Positions 8,936 to 17,560 of a stretch of 64,000 bases of DNA are shown here, piece by piece. The position numbers and the translations under genes were made by a program. Below the pieces are notes generated by a model. It did not search any database. It was given only the letters and a program-made list of their open reading frames with translations, and had not been told where the DNA came from. Each line of letters starts with the position of its first letter. Position 1 is the first letter of the stretch. This DNA is from JAGVPT01 sp963717445 (GTDB lineage Bacteria > Bacteroidota > Ignavibacteria > UBA10030 > UBA8401): assembly GCA_963717445.1 (NCBI GenBank), contig OY970334.1, forward strand, positions 3,348,001 to 3,412,000, in the 5' to 3' direction.

Positions 8936-9307
8936 ATGCAGGTGAACTTAGAAACCATTCGCACATATTGTTTAAAACAAGAAGGGGACATTAGCGAAGG
9001 TTTTCCTTTTAACGAGTTCGCGCTTGTGTTTAAAGTGAACGGGAAAATGTTTATCTCCGTCAGCACAAATGCCCGTCCCTTAACAATAAACCTGAAATGC
9101 GACCCGGAACGCGCCGTTGAACTTCGTGAACAGTATGCCGCAGTTGCACCCGGTTACCACATGAACAAAAAACATTGGAACACCGTAACCCTCGACGGAA
9201 CAATACCATCGCGTGAGGTTTTTGCGATGATAGACCATTCATACGATCTGGTAGCGAAACGTGGGAAACCTTCAACACGAAAAAAGCCAGCTAAAACAAC
9301 CCGATAA
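8936..9307 (+). CDS. MmcQ/YjbR family protein
   Basis: A 123-residue cytoplasmic protein of the YjbR fold. Matching features are the opening LETIRTYCLKQEGDISEGFPF, the strand FKVNGKMFISVS, the central LKCDPERAVELREQY and the near-invariant HMNKKHWNTV. The fold resembles CyaY-like DNA-binding domains, but no member has a firm biochemical role. A basic tail of about 12 residues follows. The 210 bases before it hold nothing recognisable. An AGGAGG lies just before the ATG. Confidence 0.88.
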   Translation: MQVNLETIRTYCLKQEGDISEGFPFNEFALVFKVNGKMFISVSTNARPLTINLKCDPERAVELREQYAAVAPGYHMNKKHWNTVTLDGTIPSREVFAMIDHSYDLVAKRGKPSTRKKPAKTTR

Positions 9308-9325
9308 ATTTTCCTTTTCAACCCA

Positions 9326-10771
9326 ATGAAACGGAACCCTATTTTTTATTGCCTTCTTCTTTTGTCGATGCTGTTTTCTCCGGCAGCATTTCCGCAGGAT
9401 TTGAAATATCTGGTCTACGATAAAGATCAAATTCCGAACTCTGTCTATAAAGAAAGAAGAGAAAGGTTCATGGGAGAAATCGGCACAGAGGCGGTGTCGA
9501 TGTTCTTTTCTGCGTCGGAAAAGAACCGAAACGGTGACGGGGATTACCCCTTCAGGCAAGACGACAACTTTTATTATCTGACCGGATTCAATGAACCGAA
9601 TGCTGTATTGGTGATAAGCCCGAAGGGGATTATGCTCCGCGACGACCATGATTCAACCAAGACAGACACAGTTCGTGAGATTCTGTTCGTCCAACCTCGC
9701 GACGTGCGCAGTGAGCGTTGGACGGGGCGGCGTTTCGGACCGGAAGGTGTAATGGCGCTGCTCGGTGTTCAACGGGCATTCACAAATGAGAAATTCAAAA
9801 AAATGTTTCCCTCGATTGTTTACACCAGTGGGATAAAATTCCTGTATGTTCCTGCCATTCCGGAGGCGGGCGGGGAATTGGCGGATCTGCTGCAGCCTGT
9901 TCGTGAATATCTTGACCGGTTGAAATCGGGCAATTCACTCGTTGAGATTCGCGACCCCGGTCCTATAGTAAGAAAATACCGCGCGGTAAAGTCCCCTGAA
10001 GAAATTTCACTCATGATGAAAGCTGCTCACATCAGCGCGGTTGCTCATAGGCAGGCGATGATGTCGTGCAAGCCGGGGATGACTGAATACGAGTTGCAGG
10101 CGGTCTACGAATATGTCTTTCGCAAACTGGGCTCCGAGTTCAATGCGTACTCTTGCATTGTCGGTTCGGCGGAAAATTCGGTGATCCTGCATTATGAAAC
10201 AAATCGGAGGACGATCAATGACGGCGATATTGTCCTTGCTGATTGCGGCGCTGAATATCATAACTATGCAAGCGACGTAACCCGAACGTATCCTGCTAAC
10301 GGAAAGTTCAGCGAGGCGCAGCGAAAAATTTATCAGCTTGTTCTGGATGCACAGAATGCATGCATCGCCATGATGAAGCCAGGCGCGGTGTGGAGGGACG
10401 TGAGCGCAAAAGCCGATTCGGTGCTAACAGAAGGATTATATGCCCTCGGGATAGTCAAGGAAAAAAATCAACATGAATTGAGAAGATTTTACCCCCACGG
10501 CCTTGGGCATGCGGTCGGCCTCGACGTTCACGACGTAAGTTCGAGCGTGATGGTGCCGGGAATCATTTATACGATTGAACCCGGAATTTATATCCCCGAA
10601 AATGCCGAAGGTGTCGACCCCAAATTCTTCAACATCGGCGTGCGCATTGAAGACGATATCCTCATTACCCCGGAGGGGCACACGATTCTCTCCGGCGAGG
10701 CGCCGAGGGAAATTGACGAAATTGAATCATTGATGAAGAAAAAGGGAATTGGGGACGTCCCGGTCGAATAA
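9326..10771 (+). CDS. Xaa-Pro aminopeptidase (aminopeptidase P, M24B), secreted
   Basis: A two-metal peptidase that removes N-terminal residues preceding proline. The 481-residue protein starts with a signal peptide (to about residue 24, SPAAFPQ). It continues with the aminopeptidase P N-terminal domain (DNFYYLTGFNEPNAVLV) and the pita-bread catalytic domain. The five metal ligands appear in order: Asp in LADCGAEY, Asp in YASDVTRTYP, His in HGLGHAVGLDVHD, Glu in YTIEPGIYIPE and Glu in RIEDDILIT. It is probably periplasmic. A second, broken M24 gene lies at 23.6-24.7 kb. Confidence 0.93.
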   Translation: MKRNPIFYCLLLLSMLFSPAAFPQDLKYLVYDKDQIPNSVYKERRERFMGEIGTEAVSMFFSASEKNRNGDGDYPFRQDDNFYYLTGFNEPNAVLVISPKGIMLRDDHDSTKTDTVREILFVQPRDVRSERWTGRRFGPEGVMALLGVQRAFTNEKFKKMFPSIVYTSGIKFLYVPAIPEAGGELADLLQPVREYLDRLKSGNSLVEIRDPGPIVRKYRAVKSPEEISLMMKAAHISAVAHRQAMMSCKPGMTEYELQAVYEYVFRKLGSEFNAYSCIVGSAENSVILHYETNRRTINDGDIVLADCGAEYHNYASDVTRTYPANGKFSEAQRKIYQLVLDAQNACIAMMKPGAVWRDVSAKADSVLTEGLYALGIVKEKNQHELRRFYPHGLGHAVGLDVHDVSSSVMVPGIIYTIEPGIYIPENAEGVDPKFFNIGVRIEDDILITPEGHTILSGEAPREIDEIESLMKKKGIGDVPVE

Positions 10772-10929
10772 CCTGGGACAGGCCAGGCGTTCTTCGATAT
10801 TCCTGCCGAAATACTCATGCCTCCGGTTTCCAGCCCCCGGTCTGCCCGAGTGATCCTTCGTGTCTCCGCCTGTGAACATTACAATAATTTTCTTTGTTCT
10901 TCGTCTTAGGATATAAACGAGGAGGTGTT

Positions 10930-11499
10930 TTGACCGACGCTCTCACAATTTCTAAAGATGCTGCCGCGACACTCGACCGCACGGTCCGGTCGGAACGTAA
11001 ACGCTTATTGGATTTCATCCGCAAGCGGGTGCGCAACCAATCGGATGCGGAAGATATTCTGCAGGATGTCTTCTATCAATTGGCAACGAGCTACAGCGTT
11101 ACGGAACCGATCGAGAAAATGACGGCCTGGCTTTTTACCGTGGCTCGAAATAAAATAATCGATTGGTACCGGAAGCGCCGGCCCGGTTCTCTTCCGGCTG
11201 CAGACGACGACCCGTCCGCGCCGCTGAATCTCGAAGAGATCCTGTTCGACCCGCGCCAAAACCCCGACCGGGTGTATGCACGGTCATTGGTCTGGACAGA
11301 GTTGTCCGAAGCGCTAGGCGAACTTCCCGATGAACAGCGCGAAGTTTTTGTGATGCACGAATTAGAAGGGAGAAGCTTTAAAGAAATCGCAGAAATAACG
11401 GGCGAGCCGTTAAACACGCTCCTCTCGCGTAAACGATACGCTGTATTATTCTTGCGAGAGCAGCTTCAAGAATTATACGATGAAACAGAAAACTTATAG
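10930..11499 (+). CDS. ECF-type sigma factor (second in the window)
   Basis: An alternative sigma factor of about 189 residues. Region 2 includes LLDFIRKRVRNQSDAEDILQDVFYQLA and the helix MTAWLFTVARNKIIDWYRKR. Region 4 includes LGELPDEQREVFVMHELEGRSFKEIAEITGEP in shorter pieces, ending LSRKRYAVLFLRE. The TTG at 10930 is chosen because GAGGAGG lies five to eleven bases upstream; an earlier in-frame TTG (10894) has no such signal. No zinc anti-sigma gene follows. The next gene encodes a small membrane protein that may take that role. Confidence 0.9.
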   Translation: MTDALTISKDAAATLDRTVRSERKRLLDFIRKRVRNQSDAEDILQDVFYQLATSYSVTEPIEKMTAWLFTVARNKIIDWYRKRRPGSLPAADDDPSAPLNLEEILFDPRQNPDRVYARSLVWTELSEALGELPDEQREVFVMHELEGRSFKEIAEITGEPLNTLLSRKRYAVLFLREQLQELYDETENL

Positions 11500-11511
11500 G
11501 AGGAACTTATC

Positions 11512-11874
11512 ATGAAATCGTGGTGGATGTTGAGATTTGCAAAATATGTGGCGGTGATGGTCATAGGGATGTTAGTTTTTGGCGCCGTCGTCATGGAGTT
11601 GTGGAACGTGCTTGTGCCCGATATTTTCCACGGACCGGCTGTAACCTTCTGGCAAGCGCTCGGATTGCTTGTGTTGTCCCATATTCTCCTTCGCGGCTGG
11701 GGACCATGGAGGCATGCAAACGGATGGCGGCATGACCGGTGGAAACATCGTTTCGAAGAAAAATTGTCGGCGATGACTCCCGAAGAACGCGATAAATTTA
11801 AGGAAGAATGGCGCCGGCGATGCGGATGGTCATCCGAAGACATGCATACGGCAAAAGAACAACCGAAGGCGTGA
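11512..11874 (+). CDS. Small membrane protein next to ECF sigma factor
   Basis: A 120-residue protein not recognised as a named family. It has two hydrophobic helices (about residues 10-32 and 42-62), then a strongly basic, Trp/His/Arg-rich stretch and a charged helix containing MTPEERDKFKEEWRRR. It starts 12 bases after the sigma-factor stop with an AGGAGG site, so it is almost certainly in the same operon. Position suggests a regulator or target of that sigma factor; this is inference only. Confidence 0.75.
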   Translation: MKSWWMLRFAKYVAVMVIGMLVFGAVVMELWNVLVPDIFHGPAVTFWQALGLLVLSHILLRGWGPWRHANGWRHDRWKHRFEEKLSAMTPEERDKFKEEWRRRCGWSSEDMHTAKEQPKA

Positions 11875-11883
11875 GGTTTCACC

Positions 11884-12213
11884 GTGAAGCATGTTGAAGG
11901 GGCAAAGGAAAAGATTCATCAAACGGTGACGGCGTGGGAAGGAGTTGCTTCCCAGCCCCACCGTTTCGGCGGAATTGAGTTCCGGTTCGGGAATCGCGAG
12001 CTTGGTCATCTTCATGGCGGCGCTTTGCTTGATATCCCCTTTCCAAGAAAAGTTCGGAATGAACTGGTCAACTCCGGCCGGGTCGCTCCTCATCATATCC
12101 TGCCCGAAAGCGGATGGGTGAGTTTTTATATCAGGCAAGAAGAAGATATCGATGAAGCCATCGGATTGTTAAGTCTTGCTTTTGAGCTGGCGAAAAAACG
12201 TGTCGAGAAATAA
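11884..12213 (+). CDS. Luciferase-domain (DUF5519) family protein
   Basis: A 109-residue soluble protein matching the small 'luciferase' domain known as DUF5519: FGGIEFRFGNRELGHLHGG, LDIPFPRKVRNELV and HHILPESGWVSFYI are the usual conserved blocks. No light-producing activity is implied; the name comes from similarity to part of the Renilla-type annotation, and the true function is unknown. It begins at a GTG nine bases after the preceding gene, within the sigma-factor operon. Confidence 0.82.
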   Translation: MKHVEGAKEKIHQTVTAWEGVASQPHRFGGIEFRFGNRELGHLHGGALLDIPFPRKVRNELVNSGRVAPHHILPESGWVSFYIRQEEDIDEAIGLLSLAFELAKKRVEK

Positions 12214-12252
12214 GCGTTCAAAAAATGAGATCATAATTACAAGGAGATTTGC

Positions 12253-13314
12253 ATGATGCAGGTATTCCCACTTTCCACGCCGAGCTTCGGTAATCAAAGT
12301 GCCCGCCCGGAAGCGGTTTCTCCGAATGACGATCGTGAACTGCTGGATGCATATTCATTAACTGTGACGGCAGTCGTAGAAAACGTTTCCCCTTCCGTTG
12401 TGAAAATCAACGTCAGTCATCACTCGGCCCGCCGGCGAGGTTTCGGTCAGCAGAGACGCGAAGAAAATGAGAACTCGCGTCCGGTTACCGGCAGCGGATC
12501 CGGAGTAATATTTACGCCCGATGGATTTGTTCTTACCAACAGCCATGTCATTCATGATGCGGCTTCGATCAATGTTATTCTTGCGGACGGCAGGGAATTG
12601 AAAGGTGAACTTATCGGCGAAGATCCATTTACCGATCTCGCGGTCGTGCGTGTGAATGGCCAGGGTTTACCCGTTGCGAAACTTGGGGACTCTCAGGCGA
12701 TTCGAATAGGACAACTGGTTATCGCGCTGGGAAATCCATTCGGGTTTCAAGCCACCGTCACCGCTGGAGTAGTAAGCGCTCTCGGACGTTCGTTACGGGT
12801 CGGTGGAGGACGGTTGATTGACAATGTTATTCAGACCGATGCGGCGCTCAATCCCGGCAACTCCGGCGGTCCGCTTGTCAATTCCCGTTCGGAAGTTATC
12901 GGGATCAACACTGCGGTAATTCCCTGGGCGCAGGGGATTTGTTTTTCGATCCCGGTCAACACGGCGAAGAATATCGCCGGTCAGTTGATGAAAGAAGGAA
13001 AAGTGACGCGTGCGTTTCTCGGCATCGCCGGCCAAGTGCTTGATATCTCCCGAGCCGCCGTCCGTACACATGCTTTAACAGGTTCGCGCGGTGTGATGAT
13101 CGCACACGTAGAACGAGGCTTGTCTGCGGAGCAAGCCGGCTTGCTGGCGGGAGATGTTATCGTTGAAATGAACAGCCATCGCGTTGAAAGCATCGATGAC
13201 CTTCATCGTCTGCTGACAAAGGACGTGATCGGTAGGGAAACAGGATTGACGGTTTTACGCTTGGAGAAAAAGCTTTTTGTTAAAATCGTTCCGAGAGAAT
13301 TGAAAGCTGGCTAG
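12253..13314 (+). CDS. HtrA/DegP-like serine protease with PDZ domain, no signal peptide
   Basis: A trypsin-like protease of family S1C with one PDZ domain, 353 residues. The catalytic triad is visible as His in LTNSHVIHDA, Asp in DPFTDLAVV and Ser in NPGNSGGPLV. The PDZ domain spans about residues 250-345 (LSAEQAGLLAGDVIVEMN). Unlike typical HtrA proteins, I see no signal peptide or membrane anchor: the N-terminus is polar and rich in Ser, Pro and Asn. It may therefore act in the cytoplasm, or leave by another route. It closes the ECF sigma-factor operon, consistent with a stress role. It has an AAGGAG ribosome binding site. Confidence 0.9.
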   Translation: MMQVFPLSTPSFGNQSARPEAVSPNDDRELLDAYSLTVTAVVENVSPSVVKINVSHHSARRRGFGQQRREENENSRPVTGSGSGVIFTPDGFVLTNSHVIHDAASINVILADGRELKGELIGEDPFTDLAVVRVNGQGLPVAKLGDSQAIRIGQLVIALGNPFGFQATVTAGVVSALGRSLRVGGGRLIDNVIQTDAALNPGNSGGPLVNSRSEVIGINTAVIPWAQGICFSIPVNTAKNIAGQLMKEGKVTRAFLGIAGQVLDISRAAVRTHALTGSRGVMIAHVERGLSAEQAGLLAGDVIVEMNSHRVESIDDLHRLLTKDVIGRETGLTVLRLEKKLFVKIVPRELKAG

Positions 13315-13904
13315 GCGGAGCCGGGCGTTCGGGGTACCGGCTTATGCTTTAAGCGTACTTGTAAAATTTCAACCGCTTTCCGTGGTGACGAAGCACCAGT
13401 AATATAGTTTGTGCACGATTCTTTTCCTTCGAACATTAGTTCCCGGTTGAGTGTATTGATGACCCCGTTCCAAAAATTACCGAGAACAATGACCGGCTTT
13501 TCTTCGATGACGCTTTTGTTCATGAATTCCCAAACACTAGCGAATTCGAGCAGCGTCCCTGTCCCGCCTTTCAATACAATGTATCCATCGGCAAGCGAAA
13601 TTAATTCCATCAACCTGTCCGTCAAAGATTTGACAACAATCCGTTTGTCAATCCATCGGTTTGTCTCGATGCTGAAAAATTCGCTCACCACGCCGATAGT
13701 TTTTCCTCCAGACTCTTTAGCGCCGCGTGCAGATGCTTCCATCGTCCCCCCATAACCGCCATTACAGACGACATAACCGGCTTTTCCCAGCTCTTGCCCG
13801 AGCATCCGCGCTTCTTCGTAAAACACATCCCCTTCAGCAGGCCGTGAACTGCCGAATACTGTGATAATCGGGTTCGATGTTATTTGATTGCTCATGAGTG
13901 TCAT
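13311..13904 (-). CDS. LOG family protein (TIGR00725/lysine-decarboxylase-like)
   Basis: A 197-residue Rossmann-fold protein of the LOG family, whose best-studied members are cytokinin riboside 5'-monophosphate phosphoribohydrolases and related nucleotide-cleaving enzymes. Visible signatures are VCNGGYGGTMEASARGAKE and LKGGTGTLLEFASVWEF, the family's GGxGTxxE region. The substrate in this organism is unknown. It converges on the HtrA-like gene, the two stop regions overlapping by four bases. Confidence 0.85.
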   Translation of the reverse strand: MTLMSNQITSNPIITVFGSSRPAEGDVFYEEARMLGQELGKAGYVVCNGGYGGTMEASARGAKESGGKTIGVVSEFFSIETNRWIDKRIVVKSLTDRLMELISLADGYIVLKGGTGTLLEFASVWEFMNKSVIEEKPVIVLGNFWNGVINTLNRELMFEGKESCTNYITGASSPRKAVEILQVRLKHKPVPRTPGSA

Positions 13905-13907
13905 TGT

Positions 13908-14037
13908 CCACGAAGAATACGAAGGCTCATGAAGAATTTTGCAATCGCTATTACGTTGCGAAATTTTTCAACGAATAATTGCCTATTGCAAATTCAAAAG
14001 CGAAATCTTAATCTTTGTGCTTCGTCGTGTCCTTCGT
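13908..14037. repeat. Degenerate CACGAAGA-type repeats forming an inverted pair
   Basis: CCACGAAGAATACGAAGG (13908-13925) and CTTCGTCGTGTCCTTCGT (14020-14037) are near reverse complements of each other. A third relative, TTCACGAAGAGCACGAAGAA, is at 61147-61166. They lie only between genes. Similar short tracts are common between genes in this bacterial group; a function is not evident. Confidence 0.5.
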
Positions 14038-14042
14038 TGATA

Positions 14043-16136
14043 TTAATTCCAGAATTCCCACGAAACGCCGAAACGGACATTCCGGTCGTACATCGGATAG
14101 AATGGCGTCAACATATATTGATTGCCGGAAAGATTTTCCCAAATAAAATGGATGTAGGCGTCGCCGAGTTTCCCGATAACGAAGAAATCAGCCGTGCCGC
14201 TTGGACCGAACGATTGCAGCAAAACGTACGGAACATACAGCCCGGATTCGTCAAGCGGCGCCATTCCGCTTTGTGATGAAGTGTATCTGCCGCGGAAACC
14301 GATCTTGAGTTCCAGGTTCCCGTTCGCGAGTTCGTTTTTATAGTAAAAAGACCCGTCAAGATATAACTCCGGAAGAAGCTGCAATTTTTGGTCCGCGTGA
14401 TAATAATCAGGCTGCTTGAGATACGTGGCGTTTCCTTCCGCAAAGAAATGATCGTAAGAAGCCTTCAATGATACGTCAACGCCGTTATAGATGTTGAGAG
14501 CAGGCTGTGAAAAAACCAGCGTATAGTTCACAGGGGAAGTTCCAGCAGTTGTGTCGACAAGAATAGGGTTTTTGATTTCTCTGTGGGTCAGTGAAATGGT
14601 ACCGGACAAAACATCGGGGATGGAAAACCGTGTCCCGACTTGAATGAGTGTATGGTGTTCATTTTTCAGCCATAAACGTGGCGTTGGCAATTGGGTAGAA
14701 TCGCTTGACCAGTAAAGCTCCTGCAAGGTTGGTGTACGTTGTGAAACGGACATCCCTCCAAACAATGATAATGATGGATTGATTGAGAGTTGAGCATCGG
14801 CTCCCGCACCGGGAAGGTTTTGGTCGCGATAATAATCGTCCCTTCCGAAAACGGCGAATGTTAACGGCGACAATATGAGAACTTCTTCTTTTGCGCTGCC
14901 GCTGAATTTGTTTTCCTTGTGGCCTCCGACCTCAGGGCTCGATTCAACCTGAATCTCTTCCGCTTCTGCTGTCAGGCTGAAATTCTGCACGGTACTTTCA
15001 ATTTCATGCCGCAGGAGAAGACCCGCGTTTGAGCTGCGGTTGTCGGAGTGCGTAAGAACTCCGTTAAACGGCAACCCATCTGGATATTCCCGTACTTCGT
15101 CGCGATACTCTCTCAATTGGTTGGAATAGTACGCCGTCAGCGTCGTCACTTGCATCGTGTCGCCGGTGAGATGACCGGCGGCAGTGAGATCAAGGTGATG
15201 ATTATATATTTTTTCGTACGCTTCATTGTTCGAAACGAGCGCGACCTGCTCATTAAAGTATTCATCGGGGGTGGTCTGGACATAGTTGACACCGCCAAAC
15301 ATTCCCGTCATGGCTTGTTCGTACAGATGTGAAAAAACGATATTGAATGAATTTGAGATATCGTACCGGAGCTTTGTTCTGAACGACCAGGCGTCATAGT
15401 CGGAGTTAACGAAGCGGCCTCGGTAATCCTGGTCGATCTGGTCGTACCCGAGTGCGTGCCGCTCCAGCCCGAACATGAAGTTAAACCGGGAGAAAATGTT
15501 CTGGCTGAACATGGCGTCCGTTTGCGCGTAATCGTCGACGCCCTGGCTGTAGCGGATGCGCGAGTACGGCTTGTTTGTGTAAAAGCTTTTTGTGACAATG
15601 TTGATCGCACCGCCGGTCGAGTTCATTCCATAAAGCATGGCACGCGGTCCGGTGATGAATTCAATTCTCTCAATATAATCTGTCGGAAACAGGATCATAT
15701 CGTAAGTCCCGGTAATCGGGTCGGCCTGACTTCTTCCGTCGACAAGAAAAGCAATGCCGCGGTCGTCGACACCGCCGACGGTCAATTCATTGTGCTGTCC
15801 GGGACTTCCCATGTCGCGGATGTACATGCCGGGTTTTGTCCAGAGTAAATCTCCCATATAGCGATATTCAATCCAGGGAATTTGTGAACCGAGAATTGCC
15901 TCGCTTGAATCTCCGTACGGTTCGAGCGCCCCGATAAGCGGTATCGGTTTTATTCGAATGAGGGAATCTTTTACCGTTTCGAAGGAGGGCATGTGCGCTG
16001 CAAGAGTATCTCTTCTCACCGGCGAAACCTTTTTTGTCGTGTCCTGGGGGAAAGAATTTTCAGAAGCGCAACATTGTGCAAGCAGGAAGGCGAGAGAAAT
16101 AACGATGAGTATGCGTGCTCGTATTTTGCCGGGCAT
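14043..16136 (-). CDS. TonB-dependent receptor with plug domain
   Basis: An outer-membrane active transporter, 697 residues. After an export signal (ILIVISLAFLLAQCC) come the plug domain at about 70-190 (DMGSPGQHNELTVGGVDDRG and YIERIEFITGPRAMLYGMNSTGGAINIVTK in shorter blocks) and a beta-barrel of about 500 residues ending in an aromatic strand (RFGVSWEFWN). It lacks the carboxypeptidase-like N-terminal domain of the second receptor at 37-39 kb. Its ATG shares one base with the stop of ispE (TGATG), so the two are co-translated. The ligand is unknown; FepA/BtuB-like architecture fits siderophore, cobalamin or metal uptake. Confidence 0.88.
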   Translation of the reverse strand: MPGKIRARILIVISLAFLLAQCCASENSFPQDTTKKVSPVRRDTLAAHMPSFETVKDSLIRIKPIPLIGALEPYGDSSEAILGSQIPWIEYRYMGDLLWTKPGMYIRDMGSPGQHNELTVGGVDDRGIAFLVDGRSQADPITGTYDMILFPTDYIERIEFITGPRAMLYGMNSTGGAINIVTKSFYTNKPYSRIRYSQGVDDYAQTDAMFSQNIFSRFNFMFGLERHALGYDQIDQDYRGRFVNSDYDAWSFRTKLRYDISNSFNIVFSHLYEQAMTGMFGGVNYVQTTPDEYFNEQVALVSNNEAYEKIYNHHLDLTAAGHLTGDTMQVTTLTAYYSNQLREYRDEVREYPDGLPFNGVLTHSDNRSSNAGLLLRHEIESTVQNFSLTAEAEEIQVESSPEVGGHKENKFSGSAKEEVLILSPLTFAVFGRDDYYRDQNLPGAGADAQLSINPSLSLFGGMSVSQRTPTLQELYWSSDSTQLPTPRLWLKNEHHTLIQVGTRFSIPDVLSGTISLTHREIKNPILVDTTAGTSPVNYTLVFSQPALNIYNGVDVSLKASYDHFFAEGNATYLKQPDYYHADQKLQLLPELYLDGSFYYKNELANGNLELKIGFRGRYTSSQSGMAPLDESGLYVPYVLLQSFGPSGTADFFVIGKLGDAYIHFIWENLSGNQYMLTPFYPMYDRNVRFGVSWEFWN

Positions 16137-16984
16137 CAGAGTAATGGCATAAAATTGGGCGGTGTAAGGGAAACGAAGTACCTTGGCCTAAAGAATTTCT
16201 CCGCTTGCCGAGCGTTGGTTTCATCCTTGAACAGTCCGAACACTGAAGAGCCGCTTCCGGACAAGAGGGCGAATGCTGCTCCGTGCGAAAGGAGTTCTTG
16301 CTTGAGACGCGCAATCTCCGGGTGAGCGCGAAACACGACTGCCTCAAAATCATTTTCCATGAGGGAAGAAATGCCTGCTACGGTGCATGTTGCGCCGTCG
16401 TAAAGCGTATTTCGCTCGGCGGATGGCGCTCGATGCTTTGACAATTCGCCGTACGCCCACGCCGTTGAAATATGTATGCCGGGGGTAACGACAAGAACGA
16501 AATATGGAAGCGAAAGCTTCACAAAGCTTAACCGTTCTCCACGGCCTACGGCATAGGCGCTTTTATTGTGGAGAAAGAACGGAACGTCGGAACCGATGTT
16601 CAATGCAATGTCCGCCAGGGTCGCCGCATCGATCGAAATATTCCACAATGAGGGAAGGGCAATGAGCACCGTGGCTGCATCGCTGCTGCCGCCGCCAAGA
16701 CCGGCGCCAATGGGTATTTTTTTCTTGATGTGTACTGACGCGCCCCGCGTCGTGCCAATTTCACTCCTGAGAAGCTCGACGGCTTTCCAACACAAATTGT
16801 TCTCGTCTGTGGGGATTCTTTGGTTATCGCACGAAATTGAAATTACAGCATCCGACGGTTCAAGAGCCAGTTCATCAAAAACGTTGATACGATGAAAAAT
16901 GGTTTCGATATCATGGAATCCGTCTTCTCTCTTTCTCAGCACACGAAGCCCTAGATTTATTTTGGCATATGCCTTATGAATCAT
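16136..16984 (-). CDS. ispE: 4-diphosphocytidyl-2-C-methyl-D-erythritol kinase
   Basis: A GHMP-family kinase that phosphorylates CDP-methylerythritol in the MEP isoprenoid pathway, the same pathway as ispG at 1.2 kb. Visible motifs are the N-terminal AYAKINLGLRVL (the lysine and asparagine are family hallmarks), the ATP-binding IPIGAGLGGGSSDAA and the C-terminal LLSGSGSSVFGLF. The ATG at 16984 is preferred over a TTG two codons earlier. Its stop overlaps the start of the TonB receptor gene by one base, an unusual partner for ispE. Confidence 0.95.
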   Translation of the reverse strand: MIHKAYAKINLGLRVLRKREDGFHDIETIFHRINVFDELALEPSDAVISISCDNQRIPTDENNLCWKAVELLRSEIGTTRGASVHIKKKIPIGAGLGGGSSDAATVLIALPSLWNISIDAATLADIALNIGSDVPFFLHNKSAYAVGRGERLSFVKLSLPYFVLVVTPGIHISTAWAYGELSKHRAPSAERNTLYDGATCTVAGISSLMENDFEAVVFRAHPEIARLKQELLSHGAAFALLSGSGSSVFGLFKDETNARQAEKFFRPRYFVSLTPPNFMPLL

Positions 16985-17121
16985 AGTCAAAGATACGAGG
17001 AGATTGGCGAAGTTTCAAGGCGTGCGACGCCTTCCAACAAGAAATTGAGACTGAGGATGAATGTCACTATATTCTCATTATTGTATTGTCACCACATTTT
17101 TCAACGATATCTCTTGAGCCT

Positions 17122-17559
17122 ATGGAAAAGCGGGAAGCAATTGTTCGCCACGTTCAAAATCTTGCCTTTATCGGGAAGGCCGGCTCCAATCATTGGACGA
17201 CTATGGATTCCTCTCGCGGTGAGAGTTTGGCCGCCGCCACTTCTCCGATGGAACTCATTCTTATCGCCCTCGGAGGATGTACAGGCAGCGACGTGGCAAT
17301 TATTCTGGAGAAAAAAAGATTGCATGTTTCAAAGTTCGAGATGAAGATTACCGGCGAACGAGCCGAGGAGGACCCGAAAGTCTACACGGCGATTCACATC
17401 GACTACATTCTCGAAGGATTCCACCTCAGTGAGAAGGATGTCGCTCGTGCGATTGAGCTCTCGATGACGAAGTACTGTTCCGTCAGCGCGATGCTCAAAA
17501 AATCCGTAGCGCTGACCTATTCGTATACGATCGTTGAAGCGGGTGCTGCGGCGGGATGA
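17122..17559 (+). CDS. OsmC/Ohr family protein
   Basis: A thiol-dependent peroxide-detoxifying family protein of about 145 residues. Both expected cysteines are present: one in ALGGCTGSDVAIIL and one in MTKYCSVSAMLKKS. The family reduces organic hydroperoxides using lipoyl or related thiols, but the YhfA-like subgroup, which this length and sequence resemble, has less certain activity. The ATG at 17122 gives a normal N-terminus; a TTG 12 codons earlier is possible. The stop nearly touches the end of the convergent receiver gene. Confidence 0.9.
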   Translation: MEKREAIVRHVQNLAFIGKAGSNHWTTMDSSRGESLAAATSPMELILIALGGCTGSDVAIILEKKRLHVSKFEMKITGERAEEDPKVYTAIHIDYILEGFHLSEKDVARAIELSMTKYCSVSAMLKKSVALTYSYTIVEAGAAAG

Positions 17560-17560
17560 T

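Noticed and set aside
9820..10681. Several minus-strand frames within the aminopeptidase P gene
   Set aside because: Shadow frames of a well-supported gene.
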